DNA of 64,000 nt from JAPPKS01 sp963667895 (GCA_965223985.1 OZ245030.1:2666001-2730000); one strand, 5' to 3'; numbered from the stretch's first letter, positions 8,895 through 18,526 are shown. Numbers and translations: made by a program. Notes: generated from the letters alone by a model not told the origin.

Positions 8895-8958
8895 GGAAAA
8901 ACTCCCAAAGTAGGCATGGGTGTAGAGCATTTATTTATTCCTGGATATCTGAACCTGT

Positions 8959-9098
8959 TAAGGCTTACGCAAAGGAATTGATAATGTGCTCAGCGTTGTT
9001 CACATCGGATTGCCAAACCGATGCGAACTGGATTTGGCAATCCGACCAGGTGAGAATCAATCCACTTCAGTGTCTAGATACCAAGTGCGTAAGTCCCA
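8959..9098. mobile_element. MITE-like element with IS-type ends
   Basis: A 140-bp non-coding segment bounded by TAAGGCTTACGCA (8959-8971) and TGCGTAAGTCCCA (9086-9098). These ends are imperfect inverted repeats resembling the TAGGACTTACGC ends of the window's IS. Inside is a perfect 13-bp hairpin (9005-9017 with 9033-9045). No target duplication was found, so it may be an old insertion. It sits in the pdxJ-HAD gap. Confidence 0.5.
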
Positions 9099-9208
9099 AC
9101 TGAGTTGGATGGAATTTACCATATTTGTAAATCGAGATGGGATTTTGCCTTACAAGACAATCAGCAAATGCAAAAGACTATCTTCGTTCAGTATCAGTCT
9201 TTAACACA

Positions 9209-9934
9209 TCATTCTACAGATTGTCCTAATGCGGATCGGTAGTCTTTAACCGCTTGTTCAAGTCCGACATGGAGGGCGTGAGAGATTAGATGATGACCGA
9301 TAGAAACCTCTAGTAAGCCTGGTAATTTCTGCATCCGTGGTAGATTATCTAAATTGAGATCGTGGCCGGCATTATTGCCTAGCCCTACACTGGCTGCCGT
9401 TTCCGCAGACCTAACTAGCAGGCCAAACTCAGCTTCAATCTCTTGGTCTGACTTTGCCGATGCGTAAGGGGCAGTGTAAAACTCGATTCGGTCAGCGCCA
9501 ACTTCCTTCGCCAATTCAATTTGGTGTAGATCTGTTCCGCTGAATAAGCTTACGCGGATCCCTACACTTTTTAAACGCTGAATAACCGGTCTGAGTTGCT
9601 CACCATCTTTCGCCACATCCCAGACGTTATGGCTTGTAACTTCTCCCGGTACGACAGGTACGAGCGTGACCTGATTGGGACGAACCTCCATGACCAAATT
9701 GAGCAGATCGGGTCTAGGGTCACCTTCGATATTGTACTCAACCGTGAGCATCTCAGCAATCTCGTAAACATCATTCGCCGTAATATGTCGTTCATCCGCT
9801 CTTGGATGAACCGTGATTCCTTGTGCGCCAGCTCTGATACAGGTCTGGACGGCTTCAATTACATTGGGACAATCGCCACCTCTAGCATTTCTTAAAGTCG
9901 CAATTTTATTCACATTCACGCTCAAGTTAATCAT
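9209..9934 (-). CDS. pdxJ: pyridoxine 5'-phosphate synthase
   Basis: 241 residues, normal PdxJ length. The start SVNVNKIATLRNARGG matches the conserved phosphate/substrate-binding N terminus. GITVHPRADERHI carries the catalytic His/Arg region, and VSIGHHLISHAL is the conserved C-terminal loop. It condenses 1-deoxyxylulose 5-phosphate with 3-amino-2-oxopropyl phosphate in vitamin B6 synthesis. GGAGG lies 9 nt before the ATG. Next upstream is thrC, itself a PLP enzyme. Confidence 0.95.
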   Translation of the reverse strand: MINLSVNVNKIATLRNARGGDCPNVIEAVQTCIRAGAQGITVHPRADERHITANDVYEIAEMLTVEYNIEGDPRPDLLNLVMEVRPNQVTLVPVVPGEVTSHNVWDVAKDGEQLRPVIQRLKSVGIRVSLFSGTDLHQIELAKEVGADRIEFYTAPYASAKSDQEIEAEFGLLVRSAETAASVGLGNNAGHDLNLDNLPRMQKLPGLLEVSIGHHLISHALHVGLEQAVKDYRSALGQSVE

Positions 9935-10013
9935 CTTCCTTTGCCTCCATCAACTCCAACCCATCCTCAATAAATTTGGTCATAATTGCATCATCATCGG
10001 GAAATTTCCCACA

Positions 10014-11141
10014 TCACAACAGTTTCATCAGTTTATCAATTGCCTTCAAGCCGGAACCTGTGAGAATTGATACGGTCAGGTCGCCTTCGCGGATGATTCC
10101 GCCTTCCGCAAACTTGTTGAAGGCTGCGATGATGACCGCTGAAGTAGGTTCAACAAAGATGCCTTCTGCTGCGAGAATCTTGATCCCATCTTTTATTTCT
10201 TCATCATTAACAATCGTGAAGGCGCCATTTGTCTCACTGATTGCTTCCAAGATCATTTGTGCGCGAATCGGCAACTCTGATGTGATGCCTTCAGCGAGCG
10301 TCTCTTTTGTCTGGGGAAACCTTTCAATTTGTCCCTTATTTTCAGCATAAGCTTTGTAAATCGGGGAACACGCAGCAGATTGAACGCCGAGTAGACACGG
10401 TAGATTGGAGATAATTTTCTGATTGTATAACTCCCGGAACCCGATGTACAAGCCCATGTAAATACTTCCGTATCCCACCGGACAAATGACCTTATCGGGG
10501 GCTTTCCAACCAAGTTGTTCGACAATCTCAAAAGCAACCGTTTTTATCCCTTCCAGGAAGAAGGGATTCCAGTTATGCGAGGCATAGTAGGTTGTTTCTG
10601 CCGCTTGAAGCACAGCTTGTGTTGTTGCTGCCCGGTTTCCATCAATCAGTTTCAGCTTTGCGCCGTACAGTGCAATTTGTGCTAGCTTACCTTTTGATGT
10701 GGACGCAGGGCAGTGGATTGTACAGTCGATTCCGGCGCGCGCGCTATACGCGGCTATCGCCGCGCCAGCGTTGCCTGAAGAATCCTCGACGATTTTTCCT
10801 ACGCCGAGTTCTCTGATTTTGGACACTAGAACGGATGCTCCCCGATCTTTGTATGAACCCGTCGGAAAGACGAAGTCCAATTTCATGTAAAGATTATACG
10901 GGAATTGGTTCAATGCTACAAGTGGCGTCATTCCTTCACCGAAGGAGACGACCGACGCATCGTCGCTAATTGGAATCGCTTCGCGATATCGCCAGAGGGT
11001 GTTGGCACGCTGGGTAATCTTGTTGATTGGGAATGCAATCGCCCTTTTTCTTAGTTCTAGCGGTTGCCCACAATCGCACCTGTACCGAATTGCGTCGATA
11101 AGATATGTTGTGCCGCATTGGTTGCAGACGTATTCGATCAT
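10014..11141 (-). CDS. thrC: threonine synthase
   Basis: 375 residues. The N terminus is a zinc-ribbon-like segment (CNQCG, then CDCG) seen in many threonine synthases. The fold II PLP domain follows: GEGMTPLV, the PLP lysine in SYKDRGAS, SSGNAGAA for phosphate binding, and a glycine-rich CPVGYGSIY. It converts O-phosphohomoserine to threonine. It lies 79 nt before pdxJ and 52 nt after ispG on the same strand, probably one transcript. Confidence 0.93.
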   Translation of the reverse strand: MIEYVCNQCGTTYLIDAIRYRCDCGQPLELRKRAIAFPINKITQRANTLWRYREAIPISDDASVVSFGEGMTPLVALNQFPYNLYMKLDFVFPTGSYKDRGASVLVSKIRELGVGKIVEDSSGNAGAAIAAYSARAGIDCTIHCPASTSKGKLAQIALYGAKLKLIDGNRAATTQAVLQAAETTYYASHNWNPFFLEGIKTVAFEIVEQLGWKAPDKVICPVGYGSIYMGLYIGFRELYNQKIISNLPCLLGVQSAACSPIYKAYAENKGQIERFPQTKETLAEGITSELPIRAQMILEAISETNGAFTIVNDEEIKDGIKILAAEGIFVEPTSAVIIAAFNKFAEGGIIREGDLTVSILTGSGLKAIDKLMKLL

Positions 11142-11193
11142 AGATTCAATTTTAGACGTATGGATATCTACATTGTGCTTCTATAGCGACAGT

Positions 11194-12315
11194 CTATTGA
11201 CTGTCGCGCCTTTCATTCTGTATCTGTTGTGCAGCTTCTAACAACGCAGTCGCCAGAAACTGTGGATTAACCTCATCCTTTCCACGAAACGTCCTGACTT
11301 TCTCCCCGCGAATCTTGAGTACTGCGAGTTCTTTGCCACCTAAGTGAATTCCAGCTTCTGCATTGCGCGTTTCTCCGGGACCATTAACTTCACAGCCCAT
11401 GATGGCAACCGGAATCTTGATACCGTGCGTTTCTAATAGCGCCTCAGCGGCAACGACAATCCCTTCGTAATCTGCTTGTGGGTCTCCTCTTCCGCAAAAC
11501 GGACACGAGACAACATCCAAAATATTATCCGCTAAGCCCAATGTGCGGAGTAATTCCTTCGCCGTTAGTACTTCCTCGACAGGGTCGCCCGTTATCGAGA
11601 TTCGAATAGTGTCGCCAATACCCTCCATTAACAGCGTGCCGATGCCGAGCGTGGATTTGACATGCGCCCGGCGGGGTGTTCCTGCTTCCGTCACACCGAG
11701 ATGGAGTGGATAGTGCACCTTGGCGGAAAGCAGTCGGTTCGCCTTAATCATCCGCCGCGGATCGCTGGATTTGACAGAAATTGCAATGTCCGTAAAATCG
11801 TGATCTTCGCAGATTTTTACGTGGCGCATTGCACTTTCGAAAAGCGCTTCTGCTGTAGGTGAGGGGTATTTGTCTAGTAAATCTTTTTCCAACGATCCCT
11901 CGTTGACGCCGATGCGGATTGGGATATTTGCGGCTTTTGCCGCTGAAAGCACTTGGGCAATTCGCTTTTCATTTCCGATGTTTCCAGGGTTGATTCGGAC
12001 TTTCGCGATTCTCGCGTCGACAGCAGCAAGGGCATATCGATAGTTAAAGTGGATATCTGCAACGATCGGTACAGAAGCGCGGTTGACAATTGTGGAAAGT
12101 GCCTTGGCATCCCTTTCTTCAGGAACCGCGACACGCACAATTTGTGCGCCAGCTTCCACACACCGTTCGATTTGGCGTGAAGTTGCGTCTCTATCATGCG
12201 TCAGGGTAGTCGTCATCGTTTGTATCGGAATTGGATTTCTGTTACCGATTAATACGTTCCCAACATTAACTTGTAGCGTAGGTTTTCGATTGCTGATTGG
12301 TGATAAATCTTCCAT
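11194..12315 (-). CDS. ispG: 4-hydroxy-3-methylbut-2-enyl diphosphate synthase
   Basis: 373 residues, the compact bacterial IspG/GcpE. The N-terminal TIM barrel contains HDRDATSRQIE and ADIHFNYRYA. The C-terminal domain holds the 4Fe-4S ligands: CPFCGRG (two Cys) and CEVNGPGE (third Cys, then the Glu ligand region). It performs the penultimate step of the MEP isoprenoid pathway with reduced ferredoxin or flavodoxin. AAAGGA precedes the ATG. It appears to lead the ispG-thrC-pdxJ-HAD-rluB-like run. Confidence 0.96.
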   Translation of the reverse strand: MEDLSPISNRKPTLQVNVGNVLIGNRNPIPIQTMTTTLTHDRDATSRQIERCVEAGAQIVRVAVPEERDAKALSTIVNRASVPIVADIHFNYRYALAAVDARIAKVRINPGNIGNEKRIAQVLSAAKAANIPIRIGVNEGSLEKDLLDKYPSPTAEALFESAMRHVKICEDHDFTDIAISVKSSDPRRMIKANRLLSAKVHYPLHLGVTEAGTPRRAHVKSTLGIGTLLMEGIGDTIRISITGDPVEEVLTAKELLRTLGLADNILDVVSCPFCGRGDPQADYEGIVVAAEALLETHGIKIPVAIMGCEVNGPGETRNAEAGIHLGGKELAVLKIRGEKVRTFRGKDEVNPQFLATALLEAAQQIQNERRDSQ

Positions 12316-12485
12316 AGGTCTATTTCCTTTTCAAAACCCTTGAGACTGAGAGATTAAGTCTCCTCCAAATCAACCCCAACCGTTCAAATATGATAAAGAC
12401 TGGAGAATAAGCTAACTTCCTACAGTAACGAAACATTTGGAAATGCAGAAATTTTCAAAGTCTCGTTTATCATAGGTTCATTCGT

Positions 12486-13478
12486 TCATAGCCGTACCGG
12501 AACGTCTTCTTGCGCCGATTGATTTGCCGCGAGTGAAAGTGCCAGGCTTTTGACAGCATCGCTGTAGGGGCTAAGAATTCGAGAACTATTGCATCTGTAA
12601 ACGGCATCAACAAACACTTCATCAATACTTGGTCCAGGTGCTTGCTTGGAGACAAGTTGCCCATTTCCCTTCACTTGCAAGCTTTCGGCGTCCCAATGGA
12701 CGAATTGATCGTCATACAGAATGTCCAGCACGTTGGCATGTGACCAGTCGCTTGGGTCATACGACCAAGATGCGGTCAGCGATCCAATAGCGCCATTTTT
12801 AAATCTCAGCGTCATGCAGTTGTTGTCAGGACAATCAATCTCTTTCAGAATACGGTTTGTTTGCACGGCGTAGACCGCCTCCACTTCACCAACGAGATAG
12901 CGCATCATATCAATTGTATGTGTTGTCTGCTCCACTAACTGTCCACCCGACTTATTCATCTGATGTAGCCAATTGCTAGGAGTGCCGCGTCCGGTGCCAC
13001 TCCAGTATTTTCCAACGACCATATTTACCACTTTGCCGTAGAGAATCTGACGTGCAAGCTGTGTTGATTCTAGATACCGCAGTTGATAGCCAACGCAGGA
13101 GATGACACCAGCCGCCGCCGCTGCCTCCTCAATCCGTTGCGCAATCTCCATGTTGATTGCAACCGGTTTTTCGACGAAAAATGGTAGTTTGCATTCGATA
13201 ACATCTAACTCAGGCTGCCCATGGGCGAACACTGGAAGACTGATATACACGGCGTCTAGAGTTTCTCGTTCCAGCATTGTTTTGTGGTCGGTATAAGGTT
13301 TCGCGTTATAGCTTGAAGCGGAACTAGCAGCGCGAGCTTCCTGGACGTCGCAGGTTGCAACAATTCGAACGTCCTCCATATTGGACAATTGTTGTAGGTG
13401 TCCATTCGCATTACCGCCACAACCGATAAAGCCAATTTTAACTTCTCCCACTGGTTTCCCCTTTGAAACGGTGTTCAT
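12486..13478 (-). CDS. Gfo/Idh/MocA-family oxidoreductase
   Basis: 330 residues from the ATG at 13478, preferred because AAGGAG lies 11 nt upstream; an in-frame ATG at 13529 has none. The Rossmann motif is IGFIGCGGNANGH, and the conserved EKP motif is FFVEKPVAIN. The C-terminal alpha/beta domain carries the usual GGQLVEQTTHTIDMMRYL helix with a catalytic-type His. The family uses NAD(P) to oxidise or isomerise sugars and related polyols. The specific substrate is unknown. Confidence 0.88.
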   Translation of the reverse strand: MNTVSKGKPVGEVKIGFIGCGGNANGHLQQLSNMEDVRIVATCDVQEARAASSASSYNAKPYTDHKTMLERETLDAVYISLPVFAHGQPELDVIECKLPFFVEKPVAINMEIAQRIEEAAAAAGVISCVGYQLRYLESTQLARQILYGKVVNMVVGKYWSGTGRGTPSNWLHQMNKSGGQLVEQTTHTIDMMRYLVGEVEAVYAVQTNRILKEIDCPDNNCMTLRFKNGAIGSLTASWSYDPSDWSHANVLDILYDDQFVHWDAESLQVKGNGQLVSKQAPGPSIDEVFVDAVYRCNSSRILSPYSDAVKSLALSLAANQSAQEDVPVRL

Positions 13479-13822
13479 CCATGTCCGATCTCCTTGAACT
13501 ATGTCTCTGTAAACAAGCTCACAGGACATCAGGAATTGTATCAGATAGTAACGCTACCCGTCAATGTCTTTATCGGAACAGCACCTCAACAGATAAACCG
13601 GACTAAGGCAAGACGCTAATTTCCAAGCTAAAAGCTATCCTACGAACGTGCCCCTGCCTTAGCTGATAGCCCGAATTGTGGACTACAACTTAAAGGCGAG
13701 GCTGTCGCAATTCTGCAGGAGGAGATATGTTCTGGCTTGAGAGGATGAAGCAAGGGACAATAAAATAGCGGCACTTTACAACAACCATTACCTGTAGCTG
13801 AATGAGAGGAGGAATTATATCC
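13479..13822. other. intergenic region before the IS-split ORF
   Basis: I see no supported gene here. The stretch separates the Gfo/Idh/MocA gene, leaving on the minus strand, from the small split ORF on the plus strand. A 13-codon reading frame after GGAGGAG near 13722-13735 is too short to call. Confidence 0.4.
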
Positions 13823-13892
13823 ATGCACACGAGAAAACTGGTATCAACTACGTACCCAACTTTGAAGAAAATCTGTCGGCTTTCATTTTGTA

Positions 13893-14983
13893 TAGGACTT
13901 ACGCGGAGCAGATAGACACGGACAGTAAAAAGCAGTAAAATAACGAACGAGGAGGTAAGTATGGTGAAACCAACCCGGCTTGATTACTGTCAGTATCTGC
14001 TGAGCAGTCCAATTAACTATACCTTAACGCACTTCGCCGACCACAGCGAAGATTTCAGTCATGATATGATAAACCGTTATCTGGCGGGAGATTGTATTCC
14101 TCCTCGCTTGGTGTGGGAAAACGTTAAACCTCATCTGGTTCAAGTTGAAGAAGGATATGTCATCTTTGATGACACGGTTTTAGATAAAAAGCACGCTAGG
14201 CATATTGAGTTAGTACGTCGTCAATACAGTGGCAACGCCCGGGGTGTTATCAACGGCATCGGAGTAGTTACTTGTGTCTATGTGAATCCACTGCTAGACC
14301 GTTTCTGGGTAATTGACTACCGGATTTACGACCCAGAAGGAGACGGCAAAACGAAGTTAGACCACGTCAGAGACATGTTATCTCTACTGGTCTACCAGAG
14401 ACAACTTCTCTTTCAAGCAGTGCTGATGGACAGTTGGTATGCTACCAAAACCGTGATGCTACACATTGAAAACTTGGGAAAAGTCTACTACTGCCCACTA
14501 AAAACCAATCGGCTGGTTGACGATTCAAACGCCACTAAACCGTACCAACGCATTGACAACTTAGCTTGGACACCGACCGAACTTCATGAAGGCAAACGTA
14601 TCAAAATCAAAGGGTTTCCCAGAGACCACAAGGTGAAATTATTTCGGGTGGCGTCTGATACCGGACGCACGGATTATGTCGTCACTAACGACTTAGCACA
14701 AAACGACACTTCAGTGACACAACAGGCGTGTAACTGGCGGTGGAAGATTGAGCAATTTCACCGTGAAGCCAAACAACTCACCGGTCTCGAAAAATGTCAA
14801 TGTCGATTGGCACGGATTGTTCGCAACCATATCGGTTGTGCATTGTTAGTTTGGATTCGACTTGCAACTATGGCGTACCAGACTGGACGAACCATTTATC
14901 AGGTTAAACACGGGATGCTGGAAGCGTATTTACGACAACAGTTAAAATCTCCGGCTATTAACATGGTGCTTGCGTAAGTCCTA
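13893..14983 (+). mobile_element. IS copy 1 (IS4/IS701-like), 1091 bp
   Basis: Begins TAGGACTTACGC (13893) and ends GCGTAAGTCCTA (14983), perfect 12-bp inverted ends. The 5-bp sequence TTGTA flanks both sides (13888-13892 and 14984-14988), the target duplication. It contains one transposase gene whose stop codon lies in the right end. It appears base-for-base identical to copy 2 at 53289-54379, so one is a recent transposition. Confidence 0.95.
13961..14977 (+). CDS. DDE transposase (IS4/IS701-like)
   Basis: 338 residues. DDE pattern: FDDTVLDK (first Asp), MDSWYATK (second Asp), and a Glu in the WRWKIEQFHREAKQLTGLE helix, the Y-R-E-K-type signature of the IS4 clan. GAGGAGGT lies just before the ATG. 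Target duplications of 5-6 bp do not settle the family: classical IS701 makes 4 bp. The gene is intact and should be active. Confidence 0.93.
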   Translation: MVKPTRLDYCQYLLSSPINYTLTHFADHSEDFSHDMINRYLAGDCIPPRLVWENVKPHLVQVEEGYVIFDDTVLDKKHARHIELVRRQYSGNARGVINGIGVVTCVYVNPLLDRFWVIDYRIYDPEGDGKTKLDHVRDMLSLLVYQRQLLFQAVLMDSWYATKTVMLHIENLGKVYYCPLKTNRLVDDSNATKPYQRIDNLAWTPTELHEGKRIKIKGFPRDHKVKLFRVASDTGRTDYVVTNDLAQNDTSVTQQACNWRWKIEQFHREAKQLTGLEKCQCRLARIVRNHIGCALLVWIRLATMAYQTGRTIYQVKHGMLEAYLRQQLKSPAINMVLA

Positions 14984-15128
14984 TTGTAGACAATGTTTGG
15001 AAATGGGCTTAAGGAACTTTATCACAGGAATGATGGTTCATTTGCATCTCCTTTTACCGCTGTGGTACACTTTGTACGAGCCAAATGTTCACGGTTTGGA
15101 AGACAAATTGGTAGAGGAAGGATGAAAT

Positions 15129-16205
15129 GTGGTTAGACAATTTATCATATTATCAGCAGCCGTGATATTCGTTCTGTTCTGTTATGTGTCAGATTCGGGA
15201 GAATTTGGTGTGATTGCGTCAGACAGAGATTACTCTCAAGATCAAATCTACACTGTATTGGCTTTTGATGCAATCCCCGCCATCAAGAATCCGCAGTTTG
15301 TCTCTGCCAGCGAGGCAAAATTGCGCGACGATTCACCAATGATTGGTGTCAGTTTCAACGGTGAAAGCCACGCCTACTCTATACTATTTGCTTAACGGGC
15401 ACGAATTTGTTAACGATGTTGTTGGAGGTGTGAAAATCGCGACTGCGTCGTGACTACTTTGTCGAACGGCTATCGTGTATAGTCGTGAACTCGACGGAAA
15501 AACCTATACGTTTGGTGTATCGGGCAAACTGCTGCACGATGCGCTGCTGATGTATGACCACCAAACGCGCACCCTTTGGTCACATATCACAGGAGAACCA
15601 GTGACTGCGCTACTCAAAGGGAAACGGTTAACAATGTTGGCTTCAATGCCGCAGATTACCTGGAAGGAGTGGCGATTAAACTACCCGAACACTGAGGTAC
15701 AATTTGTTCAGTTCGATCCGCGTCATCCGGATCGACAGTTCGAAGAGCGGAAATTCGATATTATGCAAGCTATTGTGCTGGCCCCGACACGGGGATCAGT
15801 TCTACACGATATACCGATAACCGTTTGTCGAATGAAGCGGTTGTTATCGGAGTGCAGGTTAATTCCCGTTACTGTGCCTATCCTCTTACAGCTTTTGAGA
15901 GGAAATCTGTAATAAACGATGTCATCGACGGTGTGCCGGTATAAGCATTTCACGACAACGTGTCGGGTGCGACTGCTGTTTTCCTGCGCAAACTGAAGGG
16001 GATGATTCTCACTTTTGAGCCATGCAGCAGACATTTTGTCAAGGATACGGCGACAAGAACGAGGTGGAACGTGATTACTGGCGAGGCAACGGAAGGAAAA
16101 CTCAACGGTAAGACACTTGAGCGGATACCGACAATGAATATCTATTGGTTTGCATGGGGACGTTACCACCCTGAAACAACTGTTCATAACTTATCGAATT
16201 ATTGA
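15129..16205 (+). pseudogene. decayed DUF3179 protein gene
   Basis: The GTG start follows a purine-rich region, and the product begins with a signal peptide. Conserved DUF3179 blocks can be read in order across frames: DAIPAIKNPQFVSASEA, LLNGHEFVNDVVGG, ELDGKTYTFGVSGK, then a second half with NEAVVIGVQVN, FLRKLKGM and YWFAWGRYHPET. Lesions: an extra C near 15385 shifts frame; a TGA at 15451-15453 falls where the family has the first Cys of CPLC; another frameshift near 15800; a TAA near 15941. Several independent lesions make this a pseudogene. The function of the intact family is unknown. Confidence 0.85.
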
Positions 16206-16325
16206 ATTCATGATTTGGTACAGATGGTCAAAAGTCCAGAATCTTTATAATGGATTTACGAACTCCCCCGAAATGATGTAAAATTATCTCAGTAGAAGTT
16301 CACAAATCAGAAGGGAATGTCGAAG

Positions 16326-16988
16326 ATGATGAGACGAGGAAACGATGTTTTACCTCTCTGGTGCAAACAACATCGAGGCGAGAAATCGAGTAAACAGAAG
16401 CCCGCCTTCCAACCAACCAACAGGCTCTTTCTCCTAATCATTTGCTGCATGTCCATCACAACATACACTGATGCGGACAATTTTCTGAACCGGCTGGATC
16501 GAGACATATTCGATGCAATCTACGACACTCCGCCTCATCGCCAACCAATCGGTACTGTTATGGAGAAGATTACCGATCTCGGCGATGCTAGAACAATGAT
16601 GGGACTTTCCATTATTCTCATGGCTTACGGAGATGATTTGCATCGTGAGACTGGTAGGTTGATGTCATCAGCTTTCATTGGTACTGGCGTGGTTATTTTC
16701 GGAGTGAAGGAAATTGTTCGTCGCAAGCGTCCACTAGATGATCGACTTGGCAATCCTGCCTTTCCATCGGGGCATACATCTTATGCTTTTGCGGCAGCAA
16801 CTGTTCTCAGCGATCGATATCCTAAACTCCGCATTCCACTCTACATTGGTGCTGGCTTGGTAGGCCTTTCTCGTATCTACCTGGGCAGACATTATGCTTC
16901 CGATGTTATTGGCGGTGCAGCCGTTGGGACAATTGCAAGCTCGGTCATTTTGCGTCATCGGGCGACGTTGTTGAAGTGGGAGTTCTAA
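16326..16988 (+). CDS. PAP2-family phosphatase
   Basis: 220 residues from the ATG at 16326, which is 9 nt after AAGGGA; an ATG at 16317 abuts that site. The acid phosphatase/PAP2 signature is complete: KEIVRRKRPL, PSGHTSYAF with the catalytic His, and SRIYLGRHYASDV with the nucleophilic His. Several hydrophobic helices and an N-terminal hydrophobic stretch (LFLLIICCMS) place it in the inner membrane or as an exported protein. Likely substrates are lipid phosphates such as undecaprenyl diphosphate or phosphatidate; the exact one is not predicted. Confidence 0.88.
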   Translation: MMRRGNDVLPLWCKQHRGEKSSKQKPAFQPTNRLFLLIICCMSITTYTDADNFLNRLDRDIFDAIYDTPPHRQPIGTVMEKITDLGDARTMMGLSIILMAYGDDLHRETGRLMSSAFIGTGVVIFGVKEIVRRKRPLDDRLGNPAFPSGHTSYAFAAATVLSDRYPKLRIPLYIGAGLVGLSRIYLGRHYASDVIGGAAVGTIASSVILRHRATLLKWEF

Positions 16989-17014
16989 CCAAAAGCGCGT
17001 TAATTGCTTTTTGA

Positions 17015-17043
17015 TTGACAACTGGCGGCGATCGTGCTAGATT
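17015..17043 (+). promoter_or_regulatory. sigma-70-type promoter before the ECF sigma gene
   Basis: Perfect -35 TTGACA (17015-17020), a 17-bp spacer, -10 TAGATT (17038-17043) preceded by TGC (extended -10). It lies about 150 bp before the sigma gene, giving a long leader. Confidence 0.65.
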
Positions 17044-17192
17044 GTCGTCACCAATATGAGAAACTGTACTAAAAAAGACAGGGCAAAAAATAGTAAACCT
17101 CCCCTACCCGTAAACCGTTTAGTTAGAGAATATCCTGTTTCTCATTCTTTCCTGACTGCTCTTTCAATTTCCGGTGGCGTGATAAACCTCTC

Positions 17193-17774
17193 ATGGATAC
17201 AATAGTTGAAGATGAAATATTGGTCGCACACTTTCAAGCTGGTCGGCAAGATGCATTCGATGAACTAATGAAGCGGTATAAGCACAAAATCTCTTCCTAC
17301 CTACTCAGATCTGTCAAGAATTATGAAGATGCTGAAGAATTGACCATTGAGGTGTTTGTCAAGGTCTACCGTGCACTTGCAGACTGGCAACCTCAAGCGC
17401 GCTTTTCGACATGGCTCTATAGAATCGCCTATAACCTGTCAATCGATCATCACCGCTCGAAATCTCGCCGAATAACATACTCACTTGACGACGAGCAGCT
17501 ATCAATTGGCGAGCCAATGGCTAATGATTTGAGAAGCAATCCGGAATGGCAAGTTGAAGAAAAGGATCGGCATCGCATTATTCGTGACGCAGTCGATCGG
17601 CTTTCGCCAAACCAAAAAGCGGTCTTCATGCTGAATCGTTATGACGGGCTACAACTCAATGAAATTGCGGTAGTGCTCGGTATAGCGGAAGGCACCGTAA
17701 AGATTCACCTCCATCGGGCGATGAAGAAGCTGAAAACCGCGTTAGAGCCGCTGTGGGAAAAGAATGAAATTTAA
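17193..17774 (+). CDS. ECF RNA polymerase sigma factor
   Basis: 193 residues. Region 2 (residues about 15-85) has FDELMKRYKHKI, DAEELTIEVFVKVYRAL and FSTWLYRIAYNLSIDHHR. Region 4 (about 130-185) has LSPNQKAVFMLNRYDG and a helix-turn-helix, EIAVVLGIAEGTVKIHLHRA. Region 3 is absent, which defines the ECF class (RpoE-like). The anti-sigma gene follows at once, so activity is probably controlled at the membrane. Promoter targets are unknown. Confidence 0.95.
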   Translation: MDTIVEDEILVAHFQAGRQDAFDELMKRYKHKISSYLLRSVKNYEDAEELTIEVFVKVYRALADWQPQARFSTWLYRIAYNLSIDHHRSKSRRITYSLDDEQLSIGEPMANDLRSNPEWQVEEKDRHRIIRDAVDRLSPNQKAVFMLNRYDGLQLNEIAVVLGIAEGTVKIHLHRAMKKLKTALEPLWEKNEI

Positions 17775-17791
17775 TCTAAGGAGTGTGCTCA

Positions 17792-18292
17792 ATGGCAACG
17801 TGTAAACAACTGGAGGAATTGCACACCGATTATGTCTGCGATCTCCTCGACAATGAACGATTGAATCTCATGGAGGAACATCTACAGGATTGTCCTGCCT
17901 GCGTCCAAGCGGTTGAATCTTTGAAAAAGGTTCTGAGTTTGACTGAGGAAGCAGGGACGATATCAATTCCACACCCTATCCTCAATAATCTCGAGGTGAA
18001 GGTATACAAACGCCTTGTCGTAGAATCATCACAACCCGTACCGGTGCATTCCGTTTCGCGGATATTCGGAGCACTTTGCTCTGCTTGGAACTGGCGGATC
18101 GCGGTCGTTTGCTGTATACTGGCTGTATGTATCCCCGTCGCTAGTATATTTTTTAATCGGGATCGATCAGCGGATGCACCTCCAAATTTGGTTCACATTC
18201 CATCCCCGCAAGAACGGGTTGAACAATATAAACAAAAGCAGATTCAAGCGAACCAGGAAGATGCACTGGTGGCAATGCATCTGAGTGACTGA
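17792..18292 (+). CDS. zinc-finger anti-sigma factor, membrane anchored
   Basis: 166 residues from the ATG at 17792, preceded by AAGGAG. The N-terminal zinc-binding anti-sigma domain has the H-x3-C-x2-C core (EEHLQDCPAC, residues about 29-38). One membrane helix (about 110-132, IAVVCCILAVCIPVASIFF) is followed by a short outside tail. It should sequester the ECF sigma factor encoded 17 nt upstream until an envelope signal releases it. No protease gene is visible nearby. Confidence 0.9.
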   Translation: MATCKQLEELHTDYVCDLLDNERLNLMEEHLQDCPACVQAVESLKKVLSLTEEAGTISIPHPILNNLEVKVYKRLVVESSQPVPVHSVSRIFGALCSAWNWRIAVVCCILAVCIPVASIFFNRDRSADAPPNLVHIPSPQERVEQYKQKQIQANQEDALVAMHLSD

Positions 18293-18526
18293 TGATTGGA
18301 CATCAAGAGGAGTGTTTCAAAGAGTGAAGGAACAGACGCAGAGCAATTTGTTGAGAAACGTTCGCAGACGAACAACTTCATCGTAGAAATTTATCCCTAA
18401 AAAGAGGAATCTAGTCCCGAGATTCTAGCGTCTCTAACCTGGTCTGACGATAAGTAGGGGAAATAGGTTTTCTGACATTTGTGTCTGGGCTCTTACCACA
18501 CGCAATCAAAATGTAGGGCAGTAACA
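18293..18526. other. intergenic region anti-sigma to TPR gene
   Basis: No gene is supported. CTAGTCCCGAGATTCTAG near 18410-18427 is loosely palindromic. No T run follows, so no terminator is called. Confidence 0.3.

Larger units (their letters stand above)
13823..15125 (+). pseudogene. small ORF interrupted by IS copy 1
   Basis: A strong Shine-Dalgarno (GAGGAGGA, 13806-13813) lies 9 nt before an ATG. The frame runs 23 codons and meets the IS. Removing the IS and one 5-bp target copy (TTGTA) restores an uninterrupted 68-codon ORF ending at 15123-15125. It contains a hydrophobic stretch near its middle (MMVHLHLLLPLWY). Its 3' end overlaps the ribosome-binding region of the DUF3179 gene at 15129, which suggests coupling. 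No homology is recognised; an open frame of this length can arise by chance. Confidence 0.4.

Noticed and set aside
16249..16262. GGATTTACG sequence resembling a MITE end
   Set aside because: Only a partial match without an inverted partner.
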